Source of the DNA: Bacillota bacterium
GTDB taxonomy: Bacteria; Bacillota; Negativicutes; Sporomusales; Sporomusaceae
Length of the DNA: 64,000 bases
Reading direction: 5' to 3'
Assembly: GCA_023388195.1 (NCBI GenBank)
Contig: JAEWGR010000190.1
Coordinates: forward strand, 1 to 64,000
Positions 31,851-40,816 of the stretch are shown one piece after another (position 1 is the first letter of the stretch; every line of letters starts with the position of its first letter). A model generated the notes under the pieces. It was not told the DNA's origin. It ran no database searches and saw only the letters and a list, made by a program, of their open reading frames with translations. The position numbers and the translations under genes are program-made.

Positions 31851-32558
31851 ATGAAAAGCCTTTTTATCAGAAAGCCGCCCAAGATTCTTTCTGTGGTAAC
31901 AGTGCTGATCATAAGCCTTATGGTAGGGTTCTTCACCTTTAATCAATGGGATGAACTGGAATTGTCCGCCATTCCCAACCAGCCAACAGAAGCACCTAAG
32001 GGACAGATTTCAATTTCCATTAAGATACCGTCCCGCACATTAGAACTATATGAGAACAATAAAGTATATAAGCAATACCGGATCGCCGTCGGCAAAAGTG
32101 AAACACCCTCGCCGGTGGGCGAGTGGGTTGTCATTTGGAAGTCCTACCGAGACGGTGATATCTTCGGCACCCGGTTTCTTGCCCTCAACGTCCCCTGGGG
32201 CGGTTATGGTATCCATGGTACAAATCAGCCATGGAGCATTGGCTGTTATGCCAGTCACGGCTGCATCCGCATGCGGAATAAAGATGTTGAGGAGCTGTAT
32301 GAATGGGTTCCGGTCGGTACGCCGGTACGTATCGAAAACCATGCTATTTCCATCCAGCGTCAGTTAAAAATGAATTTGATGGGGCCTGATGTTGTCAAAC
32401 TGCAGGTGAAGTTAAGAGACCTTGGCTATTTAGAAGAAAGAGCCGATGGTTTCTTTAATAGGGAAACGGAGACTGCCGTTAAACGGTTCCAGCATGATAA
32501 AGGGCTTAAGGCCACAGGGGTAGTAGATAAAAAGACCCTTAGTCTACTGGGTTTTTAA
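31851..32558 (+). CDS. L,D-transpeptidase (YkuD) with C-terminal peptidoglycan-binding domain
   Basis: 235 aa, N-terminal membrane anchor (about 12-32), then a YkuD domain with the catalytic signature HGTNQPWSIGCYASHGCIRM (about residues 122-141; catalytic Cys in SHGCIRM). Residues about 175-235 form a PG_binding_1 domain (GPDVVKLQVKLRDLGYLEERADGFFNRETETAVKRFQHDKGL). It would crosslink meso-DAP stems of peptidoglycan (3-3 links) or attach proteins, outside the inner membrane. Monocistronic. Confidence 0.93.
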   Translation: MKSLFIRKPPKILSVVTVLIISLMVGFFTFNQWDELELSAIPNQPTEAPKGQISISIKIPSRTLELYENNKVYKQYRIAVGKSETPSPVGEWVVIWKSYRDGDIFGTRFLALNVPWGGYGIHGTNQPWSIGCYASHGCIRMRNKDVEELYEWVPVGTPVRIENHAISIQRQLKMNLMGPDVVKLQVKLRDLGYLEERADGFFNRETETAVKRFQHDKGLKATGVVDKKTLSLLGF

Positions 32559-32799
32559 GAGGGAAAATACAAGTTTTGACCTAAAAGTGGACGATACATG
32601 TGCGGTATAGTGACTGTGGAGCCTGGGCGAGTACAGTCTGCCGCTAACGGTATCGTTCATTTTAATTTACTTAACAAAACAAGATAGCGGCAAGATGCTA
32701 GTGTCAGCGTGTATAGCAAAGGCCTATATTAAGGGGTAAACAGTAATGAGGGGGCAACCGGACAAGAATAAGAATAATATAAAAAATAAGAATTTAGTA

Positions 32800-32865
32800 T
32801 TTACATTTAATTTGTACCATGGGATAATATTCCTATAACATAGGATGTAGTACGTAATACGTACT
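32800..32865 (+). promoter_or_regulatory. Promoter and palindromic operator of the acid-sugar-like cluster
   Basis: TTTACA (32800-32805), 17 bp, GATAAT (32823-32828). Downstream is AGTACGTA-A-TACGTACT (32849-32865), a perfect 8-1-8 palindrome placed just after the expected start, ideal for a GntR-type repressor such as the one encoded inside the cluster at 35132 (inference). Confidence 0.7.
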
Positions 32866-32884
32866 GCGAAAAAGGAGGTCCATT

Positions 32885-33556
32885 ATGAAAATAGCGTTGG
32901 TGTATACCAGTACTACCCCGGAATTAATTGAATTGGTGGAAAAAGAGGTTCGCCAGCAACTGCCGCCGGCTGCGGAAATCATCAGTAATCAGGATCCGTC
33001 CATTCTGGCGGAAGTACGGGAGGCCGGATATGTAACGGCACCGCCCGCGGCCAGGCTTGTAGGCATGTATATGAAAGCGGTGGGCGACGGGGCTGATGCC
33101 ATTCTTAATGTTTGCTCTTCCGTAGGGGAAGTTGCCGATGCAGCCCAGGATATCGCCAGATATACGGGCATTCCGATTGTGCGGGTCGATGAGGATATGT
33201 GCCGTGAGGCGGTCCGGCAGGGCGCACGGATTGGTGTGATGGCTACCTTGCCAACCACACTGGCACCCACCAAAAACACAATCAACCGGGTAGCAAGGGA
33301 AATGAACAAAAAAGTGGAATTAGTTGATGTCCTGGTTGACGGAGCGTTTGGCCTTGATCAGGAACAGTTCAAAGCGCTGATGACAAAATATGCGCAGGGA
33401 ATCTGTGATCAGGTAGATGTAATTTTATTTGCCCAGGGATCAATGGCCTATTGTGAGCAGTATATCCAGCAGCAGTGCGGGAAAACAGTGCTGTCCAGTC
33501 CGCGTTTCGGGGCCGTGGCGCTTAAAGAGGCTTTGGCAAAAAAAGGTTTGCTGTAA
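32885..33556 (+). CDS. Asp/Glu/hydantoin racemase family protein with altered second catalytic site
   Basis: 223 aa with a strong AGGAGG site. Fold markers: MKIALVYTSTTPELI, the first-half cysteine in AILNVCSSVGEVADAAQ (about residue 78) and GIPIVRVDEDMCREAVRQGARIGVMATLPTTL. The second half, where racemases have GCT/GCx, reads ILFAQGSMAYCEQY: the canonical second Cys position is occupied by Gly-Ser and a Cys lies four residues later. It may thus act on something other than an amino acid or not racemise at all; maleate isomerase and related enzymes also sit in this superfamily. First gene of the cluster. Confidence 0.8.
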   Translation: MKIALVYTSTTPELIELVEKEVRQQLPPAAEIISNQDPSILAEVREAGYVTAPPAARLVGMYMKAVGDGADAILNVCSSVGEVADAAQDIARYTGIPIVRVDEDMCREAVRQGARIGVMATLPTTLAPTKNTINRVAREMNKKVELVDVLVDGAFGLDQEQFKALMTKYAQGICDQVDVILFAQGSMAYCEQYIQQQCGKTVLSSPRFGAVALKEALAKKGLL

Positions 33557-33599
33557 CAACTCCGGTCAGATTTTACATTAATCCAAAGGAGCGACAGAG

Positions 33600-34574
33600 A
33601 TGCTGGATAAATTAGGAAATATAGTAAAGTTTATTACGAAATATTTTTCGGTTTGGATTATCCTCGGGGTAATTGCCGCCTATTATAATCCCGGGCCGTT
33701 CAAACCGTTGGCGAAGTACGTCCCCTATTGTATTATGGCGGTCATGCTGAGTATGGGCCTTACGGTATCGATCGGTGACTTTAAACTCGTTTTCTCGCGT
33801 CCCAAAGATGTGTTCTGGGGAATTGTCCTGCGATATATGATTATGCCGGTAATTGCTTTTCTGCTGACGAAGATCCTGAATTTGCCGCCGGTTTTGGCTG
33901 CCGGCCTTATCCTTGTGGGCTGCTGCCCCAGTGGCGTAGCCAGTAATGTTATGACTTTTCTGGCTAAAGGGGACACGGCACTTTCGATCACGGTTTCTTC
34001 CCTCAATACGGTTATTGCCCCTTTTATTACCCCTTTTATGTTTGCTTTCCTGGTCGGTTCAATCGTTCCCGTTGATGCCGGGGCTATTTTGTTTGACATA
34101 TTAAAGATTGTTCTGGTACCGGTATTCTTAGGTGCGGTTATTCGCGCTGTGGCCTCAGATTTTGTGGACAGGATCATGCCGATTATCCCCATTGTATCTG
34201 TTATTGCTATTTTTATTACTACCAGCTCAGGGTTTGCTCTCAGTGCCGGCTCACTGGCCAATGTTGCCTGGATTGCTGTGGTTGCCGTGTTTTTACATAA
34301 TATACTTGGTCTTACAACCGGATATTGGGCTGCCCGTGGTGTTGGCATGAATCACTTCAAAGCCAAAGCCCTTAGCTTTGAAATCGGTATGGAAAATGGG
34401 GGTTTGGCGATGGCCCTGGCTTTGGCTCATCTGGCGCCGTTAGCTTTCATACCGGCGGCCATATTCAATTTGGTACATAATCTTACCGGTCCGATATTGG
34501 CCAGCTACTGGCGCGAGCAGGAAGAAAAAAAGGAATTGGCTGCAGCCGATAGGAAAGACGCCATTCAGTCATAG
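33600..34574 (+). CDS. Bile acid:sodium symporter (BASS) family transporter
   Basis: 324 aa, about ten membrane segments. Conserved BASS features: MLSMGLTVSIGDFKLVFSRPKDVFWGIVLRYMIMPVIAFLLTK, LILVGCCPSGVASNVMTFLAKGDTALSITVSSLNTVIAP (the crossover helix region) and FEIGMENGGLAMALALAHL (second crossover, with the EIGMQN-like motif as EIGMEN). BASS relatives in bacteria carry pantoate, 2-keto acids or other organic anions with Na+. It follows the racemase-like gene by 43 bp and is the probable uptake system of the cluster. Confidence 0.9.
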   Translation: MLDKLGNIVKFITKYFSVWIILGVIAAYYNPGPFKPLAKYVPYCIMAVMLSMGLTVSIGDFKLVFSRPKDVFWGIVLRYMIMPVIAFLLTKILNLPPVLAAGLILVGCCPSGVASNVMTFLAKGDTALSITVSSLNTVIAPFITPFMFAFLVGSIVPVDAGAILFDILKIVLVPVFLGAVIRAVASDFVDRIMPIIPIVSVIAIFITTSSGFALSAGSLANVAWIAVVAVFLHNILGLTTGYWAARGVGMNHFKAKALSFEIGMENGGLAMALALAHLAPLAFIPAAIFNLVHNLTGPILASYWREQEEKKELAAADRKDAIQS

Positions 34575-34623
34575 ACCGGTGACTAGTAAATGTGGCAATG
34601 CTGAATTTGAAGGAGCGATCATA

Positions 34624-35031
34624 GTGGACAATATTACACTGGCATTGGCAAAGAAAATAGCAGACCATGCGGAAACGACCGTTGCGGGAGCATACGGCGG
34701 GAAACCGTTCAGTGTGGCCGTTTGTGATAAGGATGGTTTTTTGGTTTTATTCCATAAGCAGGATGGCGCCAAGCTGCTTACGATCAGCCTTACACCCAAT
34801 AAAGCGTATACCGCTGCCCGGATGGGGGTAAGCACAGCTGATTTTTTACGGCGGCTGCAGCAGGAAAACCTCAATATTGCCTACTTTGCCGATGATAAAT
34901 TTGTGGCAATGCCGGGCGGTGTGCCGGTCTATAATGACCAGCAACAACTTATCGGTGCGGTCGGGATCGGTGGCTTGAAAGAAGACGGCGAGGTTGCCGC
35001 CAAAGTTGCCGCAGCTGCCTCTCATTTATAA
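34624..35031 (+). CDS. HbpS/GlcG-like (DUF336) protein
   Basis: 135 aa from GTG 34624 (AAGGAG eight bases upstream). Typical of the HbpS-like family: LALAKKIADHAETTVAGAYGGKPFSVAVCDKDGFLVLFHKQDGA, NKAYTAARMGVSTADF and the closing GGVPVYNDQQQLIGAVGIGG. Members are often found with catabolic enzymes for acids or diols; HbpS itself binds haem, others may bind cobalamin-like or small organic ligands. Role in this cluster unknown. Confidence 0.87.
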   Translation: MDNITLALAKKIADHAETTVAGAYGGKPFSVAVCDKDGFLVLFHKQDGAKLLTISLTPNKAYTAARMGVSTADFLRRLQQENLNIAYFADDKFVAMPGGVPVYNDQQQLIGAVGIGGLKEDGEVAAKVAAAASHL

Positions 35032-35074
35032 GGCTGCTTGTTGAAGCTGTGATTTGTCAGCAGGCCGCTTTTGA

Positions 35075-35110
35075 TTGTTTGGACCGACGTATGATGTTAT
35101 ACTGGTAACA
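35075..35110 (+). promoter_or_regulatory. Internal promoter before the GntR gene
   Basis: TTGTTT (35075-35080), 17 bp, TATACT (35098-35103); TGTTA-N6-TAACA (35095-35110) overlaps the -10 and could be an operator. Confidence 0.5.
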
Positions 35111-35131
35111 AATATCATCAGGGGGTCCAAA

Positions 35132-35848
35132 ATGGCAACAGAATCTTTTTTAAGGGAAATTGGCGGTAAATCTGTTGTAGAGCAGATTGTTGATAGTATT
35201 ACAAATGCGATCATTAACGGCGAACTGAAACCGGGTGATAAAATCCCGACAGAAAATGAGCTGTGTGCAACAATGGGAGTTGGGAGAAATTCGGTGCGGG
35301 AAGCAATCAAGATACTGGAAGCCTATGGCGTCCTCACAATCAAGCGGGCAGAAGGTACCTTTGTAAAGCAGGGGTTTGACAGCAAAATGCTTTATCCTGT
35401 TTTATATGGGATCATTTTACAAAAGGATTCAGCTAATCAAATTGTGGAATTGCGAAAAATCATCGATGTGGGCATACTCCAGCTGGCCATTGATAAACTG
35501 GAGCCGGAATCGCTGCACAAGGCAGAGCAGGCCATGCGAAAACTCGAACAGACGCTGGCTGCCCCAAATGTGGACATCAATGCCATATTTGCAGCCGATA
35601 CGGCCTTGCATATGGTCCTTGTTGCTATTACGGAGAATGCGCTGTTGGAAGGAATTTGCTCTTATGTCGATCAGATCACCAAAAAATCCAGGCTGAAAGC
35701 GATAGAAAAATTCATTGATGACAAGGCTACCGCGCGGTTTCTCGGTATGCACCGGGAAATGCTGCGGATAGTAAAAGAAAAAGACCGGGCGAAGATCAAT
35801 GAAGTGGTGGAAAAACATTATCAATATTGGGAACAAGTAACCTGTTAA
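35132..35848 (+). CDS. GntR/FadR family transcriptional regulator
   Basis: 238 aa from ATG 35132 (GGGGG upstream). N-terminal winged helix (about 12-80: SVVEQIVDSITNAIINGELKPGDKIPTENELCATMGVGRNSVREAIKILEAYGVLTIKRAEGTFV) and a C-terminal FCD all-helical ligand-binding domain (about 95-230, with ELRKIIDVGILQLAI and a His-containing HREMLRIVKEKD). FCD domains bind small acids, often via a metal held by Asp/His residues. Probably represses the cluster at the 17-bp palindrome near 32.86 kb and senses its substrate. Confidence 0.92.
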   Translation: MATESFLREIGGKSVVEQIVDSITNAIINGELKPGDKIPTENELCATMGVGRNSVREAIKILEAYGVLTIKRAEGTFVKQGFDSKMLYPVLYGIILQKDSANQIVELRKIIDVGILQLAIDKLEPESLHKAEQAMRKLEQTLAAPNVDINAIFAADTALHMVLVAITENALLEGICSYVDQITKKSRLKAIEKFIDDKATARFLGMHREMLRIVKEKDRAKINEVVEKHYQYWEQVTC

Positions 35849-35898
35849 CCACCGGGAAAATCTCAGATTCACAAACCGACAACTAAGGGGCAGTGGCT

Positions 35899-36738
35899 AT
35901 GCTGGTAAATTTAGCAGATATTCTTAAGGATGCTTATCGGGGACATTATGCTGTCGGGGCATTTAACGGCTATAATTATGAAACCTTTGCCGGCATCATT
36001 ACGGCGGGAACGGAGACAAATACACCGGTTATTTTAGCTTTTGGCGCCAAGTACCTGCAAAACATGTCGCTGGAGACAACCTATGCCCTGGCTGCAAGCC
36101 TGGGCGGAAAGGGTGAAACTCCGGTTTGCCTGCACCTTGATCATTGCAACGACCTGGATACAGTATTTCGTGCTATTCGAGCCGGTTTCGGCTCTGTTAT
36201 GTATGATGGCTCCGCCCTGCCTTTTGCGGAAAATGTGAAAAATACGAAGTTGGTTTGTCGGTTCGCCAAGGCCTGCGGTGTGTCAGTGGAAGCCGAACTG
36301 GGCTGTCTGGCCGCCGGCGAACAATCCCATGAGGGTTCGGCCGCCGATGTGGCGGCTTATACGGAACCGGCGCAGGCAGCGGAGTTTGTGGCTGCGACCG
36401 GGGTTGATGCCCTGGCTGTCTCCATTGGTACTGTCCATGGGTTGTACAAAGGTGAACCTAATCTGCGGCTTGATATTCTGGCCGCCATTAATAAGCTGGT
36501 GGCAGTGCCGCTGGTACTGCATGGCGGTTCAGGGCTGGCGGCGCGGGATATTGCCGGCTGTATAGACCAGGGGATTGCCAAAATCAATGTGAATACCGAG
36601 ATTTCTGTGTATACGGTTGCCAAGACAAGAGCACTGCTGGCGTCCAGGCAGCCGCATTTTTCCGAGTTGTCTTTAAGCCAGGAAGAGTATGTAAAGGACA
36701 TTGTGAAAAAGTATATAGCTTTTTTTAGCCGGCGGTAA
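35899..36738 (+). CDS. Class II ketose-bisphosphate aldolase family protein
   Basis: 279 aa from ATG 35899. Metal and active-site residues of the FbaA/GatY/KbaY family are present: the paired His in HLDHCND (about 80-86), the loop Glu/His set in VSIGTVHGLYKGEPN and the C-terminal HGGSGL. Length matches. It probably cleaves a phosphorylated acid or ketose into two three-carbon or smaller units, logically acting after the DUF1537 kinase encoded downstream. No direct evidence for the substrate. Confidence 0.9.
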   Translation: MLVNLADILKDAYRGHYAVGAFNGYNYETFAGIITAGTETNTPVILAFGAKYLQNMSLETTYALAASLGGKGETPVCLHLDHCNDLDTVFRAIRAGFGSVMYDGSALPFAENVKNTKLVCRFAKACGVSVEAELGCLAAGEQSHEGSAADVAAYTEPAQAAEFVAATGVDALAVSIGTVHGLYKGEPNLRLDILAAINKLVAVPLVLHGGSGLAARDIAGCIDQGIAKINVNTEISVYTVAKTRALLASRQPHFSELSLSQEEYVKDIVKKYIAFFSRR

Positions 36739-36764
36739 ACAGCCAGCCGGCCAGGAGGGGAAAA

Positions 36765-37568
36765 ATGGATAAAGTAATGATTTCTGTTGCGCCTGTAGCG
36801 AGTACAGATAAGAAGATAGTCCCGGCCGATATTGCTGCCGATGTTGTCCGCTGCTGGCAGGCCGGGGCTGCGATGGTGCATTTGCACGTGCGTGATGCCG
36901 GGGGAAATCTAACTGCCGACATGAGTCTGCTGGAAGAAACACTGCGGCTTATTCGCAAAGAGTCAGATATTATCATTGAAGTTTCGACCGGCGGCGTGTC
37001 CGGGCTTTCAATACAGGAACGCTGCGTTCCCCTGTATTCGGAGCTTGTGGAGGCCTGTTCGCTGAATGTTGGCTCCACCAATCTGGGGAAGGCTGTATAT
37101 TGCAATCCCCTTGATGATGTGGAGTATTGTATCCGTGAATTGTTAAAAATGAAAAAGACACCGGAAGTGGAAGTCTTTGAGATTGGCCATATTTACGCAA
37201 TGAAAGAGTTTATGGCGGAATATGATTTTTGTGAGCCGGTGCTGTTCAGCATTGTTCTGGGCCATAAAGGCGAGGCTCCCGCCACACCGCAAGCCCTGGC
37301 CGCTATGATGCAGATGATACCGGCAGGAACCCTCTGGGGCATCACCCATGCCAACCGCCGCGATTTTGCCATTATTGCCGCCGCTCTGGGCATGGGGGCC
37401 AGTACGGTCAGGATTGGCTTTGAAGACAGCAACTACCTGGATGCCAATACCGTAGCCGGCAGTAATGCTCCTTTGGTGGAAAAGACGGTACGGCTGCTGC
37501 AGGCTATGGATAAGGCGCCGATGAGTCCGGCCGAAGCCAGACGGCATTTTAATATACGCAGTAGATGA
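36765..37568 (+). CDS. Beta-keto acid cleavage enzyme (BKACE, DUF849)
   Basis: 267 aa. Recognised by VMISVAPVAS, the metal-binding VHLHVRDAGG (two His), STGG, LNVGSTN and TLWGITHANRRDFAIIAAALGMGASTVRIGFEDSNYLD at the C-terminal side. BKACE enzymes use Zn and acetyl-CoA to cleave beta-keto acids, giving acetoacetate and a CoA thioester; 3-keto-5-aminohexanoate cleavage in lysine fermentation is the type reaction. The substrate specificity here cannot be read. Sits 26 bp after the aldolase gene and 16 bp before the kinase. Confidence 0.92.
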   Translation: MDKVMISVAPVASTDKKIVPADIAADVVRCWQAGAAMVHLHVRDAGGNLTADMSLLEETLRLIRKESDIIIEVSTGGVSGLSIQERCVPLYSELVEACSLNVGSTNLGKAVYCNPLDDVEYCIRELLKMKKTPEVEVFEIGHIYAMKEFMAEYDFCEPVLFSIVLGHKGEAPATPQALAAMMQMIPAGTLWGITHANRRDFAIIAAALGMGASTVRIGFEDSNYLDANTVAGSNAPLVEKTVRLLQAMDKAPMSPAEARRHFNIRSR

Positions 37569-37584
37569 GCAAGGTGGACGAAAT

Positions 37585-39018
37585 ATGAATCAATTGCCAA
37601 AGCGCAGTGTTGATATTTTAACGTTGTATCCGGCGGTAGATGAGAAATATGTACAGACACTGTTAGAGCAGGCTGTTGCCAGTGACCCGCATAAAATCAT
37701 TGTGCTGGATGATGATCCGACCGGTACCCAGACTGTCCATGCTGTTTCCGTATATACAGACTGGTCCTATGACAGTCTTAGCCGCGGCTTCCGGGAAGCA
37801 AACAAAGTGTTTTACATTTTGACCAACTCCCGCGGCTTTACTGCAGAACAGACACGCCAGGCACACCGGGAAATCGGGGCAATGGCCGCCCGGGTTGCCC
37901 GGGAGCAGCAGCGGCGCTATTTAATCGTCAGCCGGAGCGACTCGACACTCCGGGGCCATTACCCCCTGGAAACGGAGATTTTGCAGGAGCAGTGGGAGCA
38001 CGATTCCGGACAAAAGGCCGATGGCGAGATTATTTGTCCTTTCTTCAAGGAGGGCGGGCGTTTTACTATTGACAATATCCACTATGTCCAGTACGGTGAG
38101 GTGCTGGTACCGGCGGGGGCAACAGAGTTTGCCTGTGACAAAACGTTTGGCTATCAGTCCTCCGATTTGACCGCGTACATTGAAGAAAAATCACAGGGAG
38201 CTTATAAGCAAGCAGACGTGGCAACCATTTCCCTGCAGGATTTGCGAGCCCTCAGGATTGCTGCGATTACTGATCAGTTAATGGCGATAACAGATTTTGG
38301 GAAAGTAGTCGTCAATGCGATTGATGCCTGTGATGTTAAAGTATTTTGCATAGCCCTTTATCGGGCGATGGCCTGCGGCAAAACATTCCTGTTTCGCACG
38401 GCGGCCGGTTTTGTCAAGGAGTTGGGCGCTATTGCCGATAAACCGCTGCTGTCCAGACAAGATATGATAGTCAGCAGTAACGGTGCCGGCGGTATTGTGG
38501 TAGTGGGTTCTCATACCCGGAAAACAACCAGTCAGCTGGAAGCGCTGAAAACCCTTCCCGGTATCCGGTGGCTGGAGTTCAATTCTGATCTGGTGCTGGC
38601 CGAAGAGCAGTTTCAGGCTGAAATTGCAGCGGTGGTCAAGCGGGAAGAGGAACTGCTGGCCCAGGGGATTACCGTCGTTGTATACACAAAAAGAAAACTG
38701 TTGACTCTGGAAACTGACACGAAGGAAGAGGCTCTGGCCCGGGCGGTCAAAATCTCGGATGCCGTACAGGCGCTGGTCGGCAGGCTGAAAGTAACACCGG
38801 CCTTTGTTATTGCCAAAGGGGGCATTACTTCAAGCGATGTCGCCACTAAAGCGTTACAGATAAAACAAGCCGTTGTTCTGGGGCAGATAAGGCCGGGCAT
38901 ACCGGTTTGGCAAACCGGCGGCGACAGTAAATTCCCCCATATACCCTATGTTGTTTTTCCCGGCAACGTCGGTGAAGAGAATACCCTGAAAGAAGCTGTA
39001 GAAGTATTACTGGCATAA
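37585..39018 (+). CDS. Four-carbon acid sugar kinase family protein (DUF1537)
   Basis: 477 aa. N-terminal substrate domain with IIVLDDDPTGTQTVHAVSVYTDW and SRSDSTLRGHYPLETEIL; C-terminal ATP domain with AFVIAKGGITSSDVATKAL and PYVVFPGNVGEENTL. Family members (OtnK, DtnK, LtnK and others) phosphorylate threonate, erythronate and related acid sugars. Here the usual partner dehydrogenase (PdxA2 or LtnD type) and OtnC/OtnI genes are absent; instead the neighbours are a class II bisphosphate aldolase, BKACE and an Asp/Glu racemase-like protein, so the substrate may be different. Terminator at 39023. Confidence 0.92.
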   Translation: MNQLPKRSVDILTLYPAVDEKYVQTLLEQAVASDPHKIIVLDDDPTGTQTVHAVSVYTDWSYDSLSRGFREANKVFYILTNSRGFTAEQTRQAHREIGAMAARVAREQQRRYLIVSRSDSTLRGHYPLETEILQEQWEHDSGQKADGEIICPFFKEGGRFTIDNIHYVQYGEVLVPAGATEFACDKTFGYQSSDLTAYIEEKSQGAYKQADVATISLQDLRALRIAAITDQLMAITDFGKVVVNAIDACDVKVFCIALYRAMACGKTFLFRTAAGFVKELGAIADKPLLSRQDMIVSSNGAGGIVVVGSHTRKTTSQLEALKTLPGIRWLEFNSDLVLAEEQFQAEIAAVVKREEELLAQGITVVVYTKRKLLTLETDTKEEALARAVKISDAVQALVGRLKVTPAFVIAKGGITSSDVATKALQIKQAVVLGQIRPGIPVWQTGGDSKFPHIPYVVFPGNVGEENTLKEAVEVLLA

Positions 39019-39022
39019 AATC

Positions 39023-39065
39023 GGCCTCAACCCTGCCAACGTCAGGGTTGAGGCCTTATTTTTGC
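39023..39065. terminator. Intrinsic terminator
   Basis: GGCCTCAACCCTG / CAGGGTTGAGGCC perfect 13-bp stem then TTATTTTTG. Between the cluster and the convergent AsmA-like gene. Confidence 0.85.
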
Positions 39066-39067
39066 CT

Positions 39068-40696
39068 TTAACGAAAAATCTTATCAAATAGCTTTTCCGC
39101 GACCTTTTCTTTTATTTCCGCCCGGGTTGCCGGCAGATTGCGCTCTCGCAGCTTTTCCATCAGACCCTGGTTTAGCTGTTCGGGATAAAAGACGCCAAAA
39201 TCAGTGTGAATAGCCAGGTTGCTGATTTCCGCTTCCGCCGTGCCGTGTTTTAGGAAATTGCCGGTCAAGGTGTGGAATGACAGGCCATAGGCAGTGCCAT
39301 TATCAATGGCGAAGCTGCCCTGTACTGTTGCGGCAGCCGCCGAACCGGTTGCCGTTCCGGTAAGCGATAAGGGGCCTTTGACGTCTTTTGTCGTCAACTG
39401 GGAGGTGTCGAGGCCGCTGCCGGCAAGCGCAAGGGTAAACTGCTGGGTATCGGGAAAAATTTTGCCGTTGGCTGTAACCGAGCCACCCAGTGCGGCGCCT
39501 TGCGCTGCCAGCAGGTTTAATACCTGCTGGGTATAGGAGAAGGTACCGTTGATGCCGTTAATGACTATATTGCCGAACTGAAGGCTGCCAAGGGTAAAAT
39601 TACCGGACAGCACCGGTGAGAAGGCAGAACCGGTAACTTTAGCCTGCGCCGCCAGTACTCCTCCGGCCTGCAAGCCAGACAGCAGTGCGGCCGGATTGCC
39701 GGCCGGCAGCTGGATATCAAAATCCAGTATCTTATCACCGGACGAGGCAGTTAACACCTGGCCGGCTGCTGTAATAGCCTGACCCTGATACAAAGCCTGG
39801 CCGTTAACAAACCGAATAGCATCAGCCTGTTTTTCAAATTGGGCGCTGCCCTGGGTCAATACCAGTGACCCTGTAGTAGCAACACCGGAAAAACGCCCGG
39901 CTAATGTTTTCAGTAACGTTGCCCCTGAAGCAGCATCTTTACCGATCTTGACAGTTAATTCGTCCAGACTGCCGCCGGTTATTTGAATCGGGTCGTCCGC
40001 CGCGGTTAGCCCCAGTGTGGCCAGATCCATTTGTTCTGCCGTCAATGTAATTTCTGCAACATCCGGGGTGCCCCATTGCCCGTCCATCTTCAGCGCTGCC
40101 TGATCGGCTTTGCCGATGGCGGCAAGGCGGACTTGCCCCTGCTGGCGGAAGTCAATCTCACCGGTCAACTGTTCAACGGTTTTGTCAAAAAAATCTGTTG
40201 CCAGATGCAGCTTGCCATCCTCCACTTTGACCAGCCAGGATAAATCGGACTGATCATTTGTTTTTGATTTAACCAAACTATCCCAATTTAAACGGTCCTG
40301 CTGATAGGTTACCCAAAACTCCGGTTTTTCCACAGTCACCGCTTTTATCAGCTGCGGCCCCACCTGCCCTTTCAGCAAATCACTCCAGTTATATCTAATA
40401 TGTATCCGCTTAATGATGGCCAGTGGTTTCCCGGCCGCATCAAGTATCTGGACTTCTTTAGCTTCTACCGAGCCGAGGAGGGATAAGTCAATCGCGCCCA
40501 CCAGAACCTGGCCATTGACGACCTCGTTGGCGCTTGCCAGCAGCGATTGCTCCGCCGCTGCCTTTACCTTGCCGGCAGCAAATTGAAATAGGATTGTTCC
40601 TGCCAGCAAGACTGCCGCAACAATCAGGAAGCCAATTTTTTTCCTGCTCCACTTAATTTGAGGTTCTAATAGTGCAGTTTGTTGTTCTTCACTCAC
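39068..40696 (-). CDS. AsmA/TamB-superfamily envelope protein
   Basis: 542 aa, one N-terminal membrane segment (about 21-42, IGFLIVAAVLLAGTILFQFA) and a long repetitive beta-rich body with NEVVNGQVLVGAIDLSLLGSVEAKEVQILDAAGKPLAIIKRIHIRYNWSDLLKG, a typical AsmA-like first domain, then many short strands (GSLQFGNIVINGINGTFSYTQQVLNLLAAQG and others). Such proteins are thought to form hydrophobic grooves that carry phospholipid between inner and outer membranes; they mark diderm cells. The C-terminus is Lys/Glu rich. Single gene. Confidence 0.85.
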   Translation of the reverse strand: MSEEQQTALLEPQIKWSRKKIGFLIVAAVLLAGTILFQFAAGKVKAAAEQSLLASANEVVNGQVLVGAIDLSLLGSVEAKEVQILDAAGKPLAIIKRIHIRYNWSDLLKGQVGPQLIKAVTVEKPEFWVTYQQDRLNWDSLVKSKTNDQSDLSWLVKVEDGKLHLATDFFDKTVEQLTGEIDFRQQGQVRLAAIGKADQAALKMDGQWGTPDVAEITLTAEQMDLATLGLTAADDPIQITGGSLDELTVKIGKDAASGATLLKTLAGRFSGVATTGSLVLTQGSAQFEKQADAIRFVNGQALYQGQAITAAGQVLTASSGDKILDFDIQLPAGNPAALLSGLQAGGVLAAQAKVTGSAFSPVLSGNFTLGSLQFGNIVINGINGTFSYTQQVLNLLAAQGAALGGSVTANGKIFPDTQQFTLALAGSGLDTSQLTTKDVKGPLSLTGTATGSAAAATVQGSFAIDNGTAYGLSFHTLTGNFLKHGTAEAEISNLAIHTDFGVFYPEQLNQGLMEKLRERNLPATRAEIKEKVAEKLFDKIFR

Positions 40697-40816
40697 AGCC
40701 TCACGCCTCCAGTCTTATCGCAACGGATAACTGATTCACGGCATGTTTGCCATTGACTCTTAAGACTATTATAAAGTGTCAGCCGTGTCTGGACAAGTTT
40801 TAGGAGGAGGTAAAGT

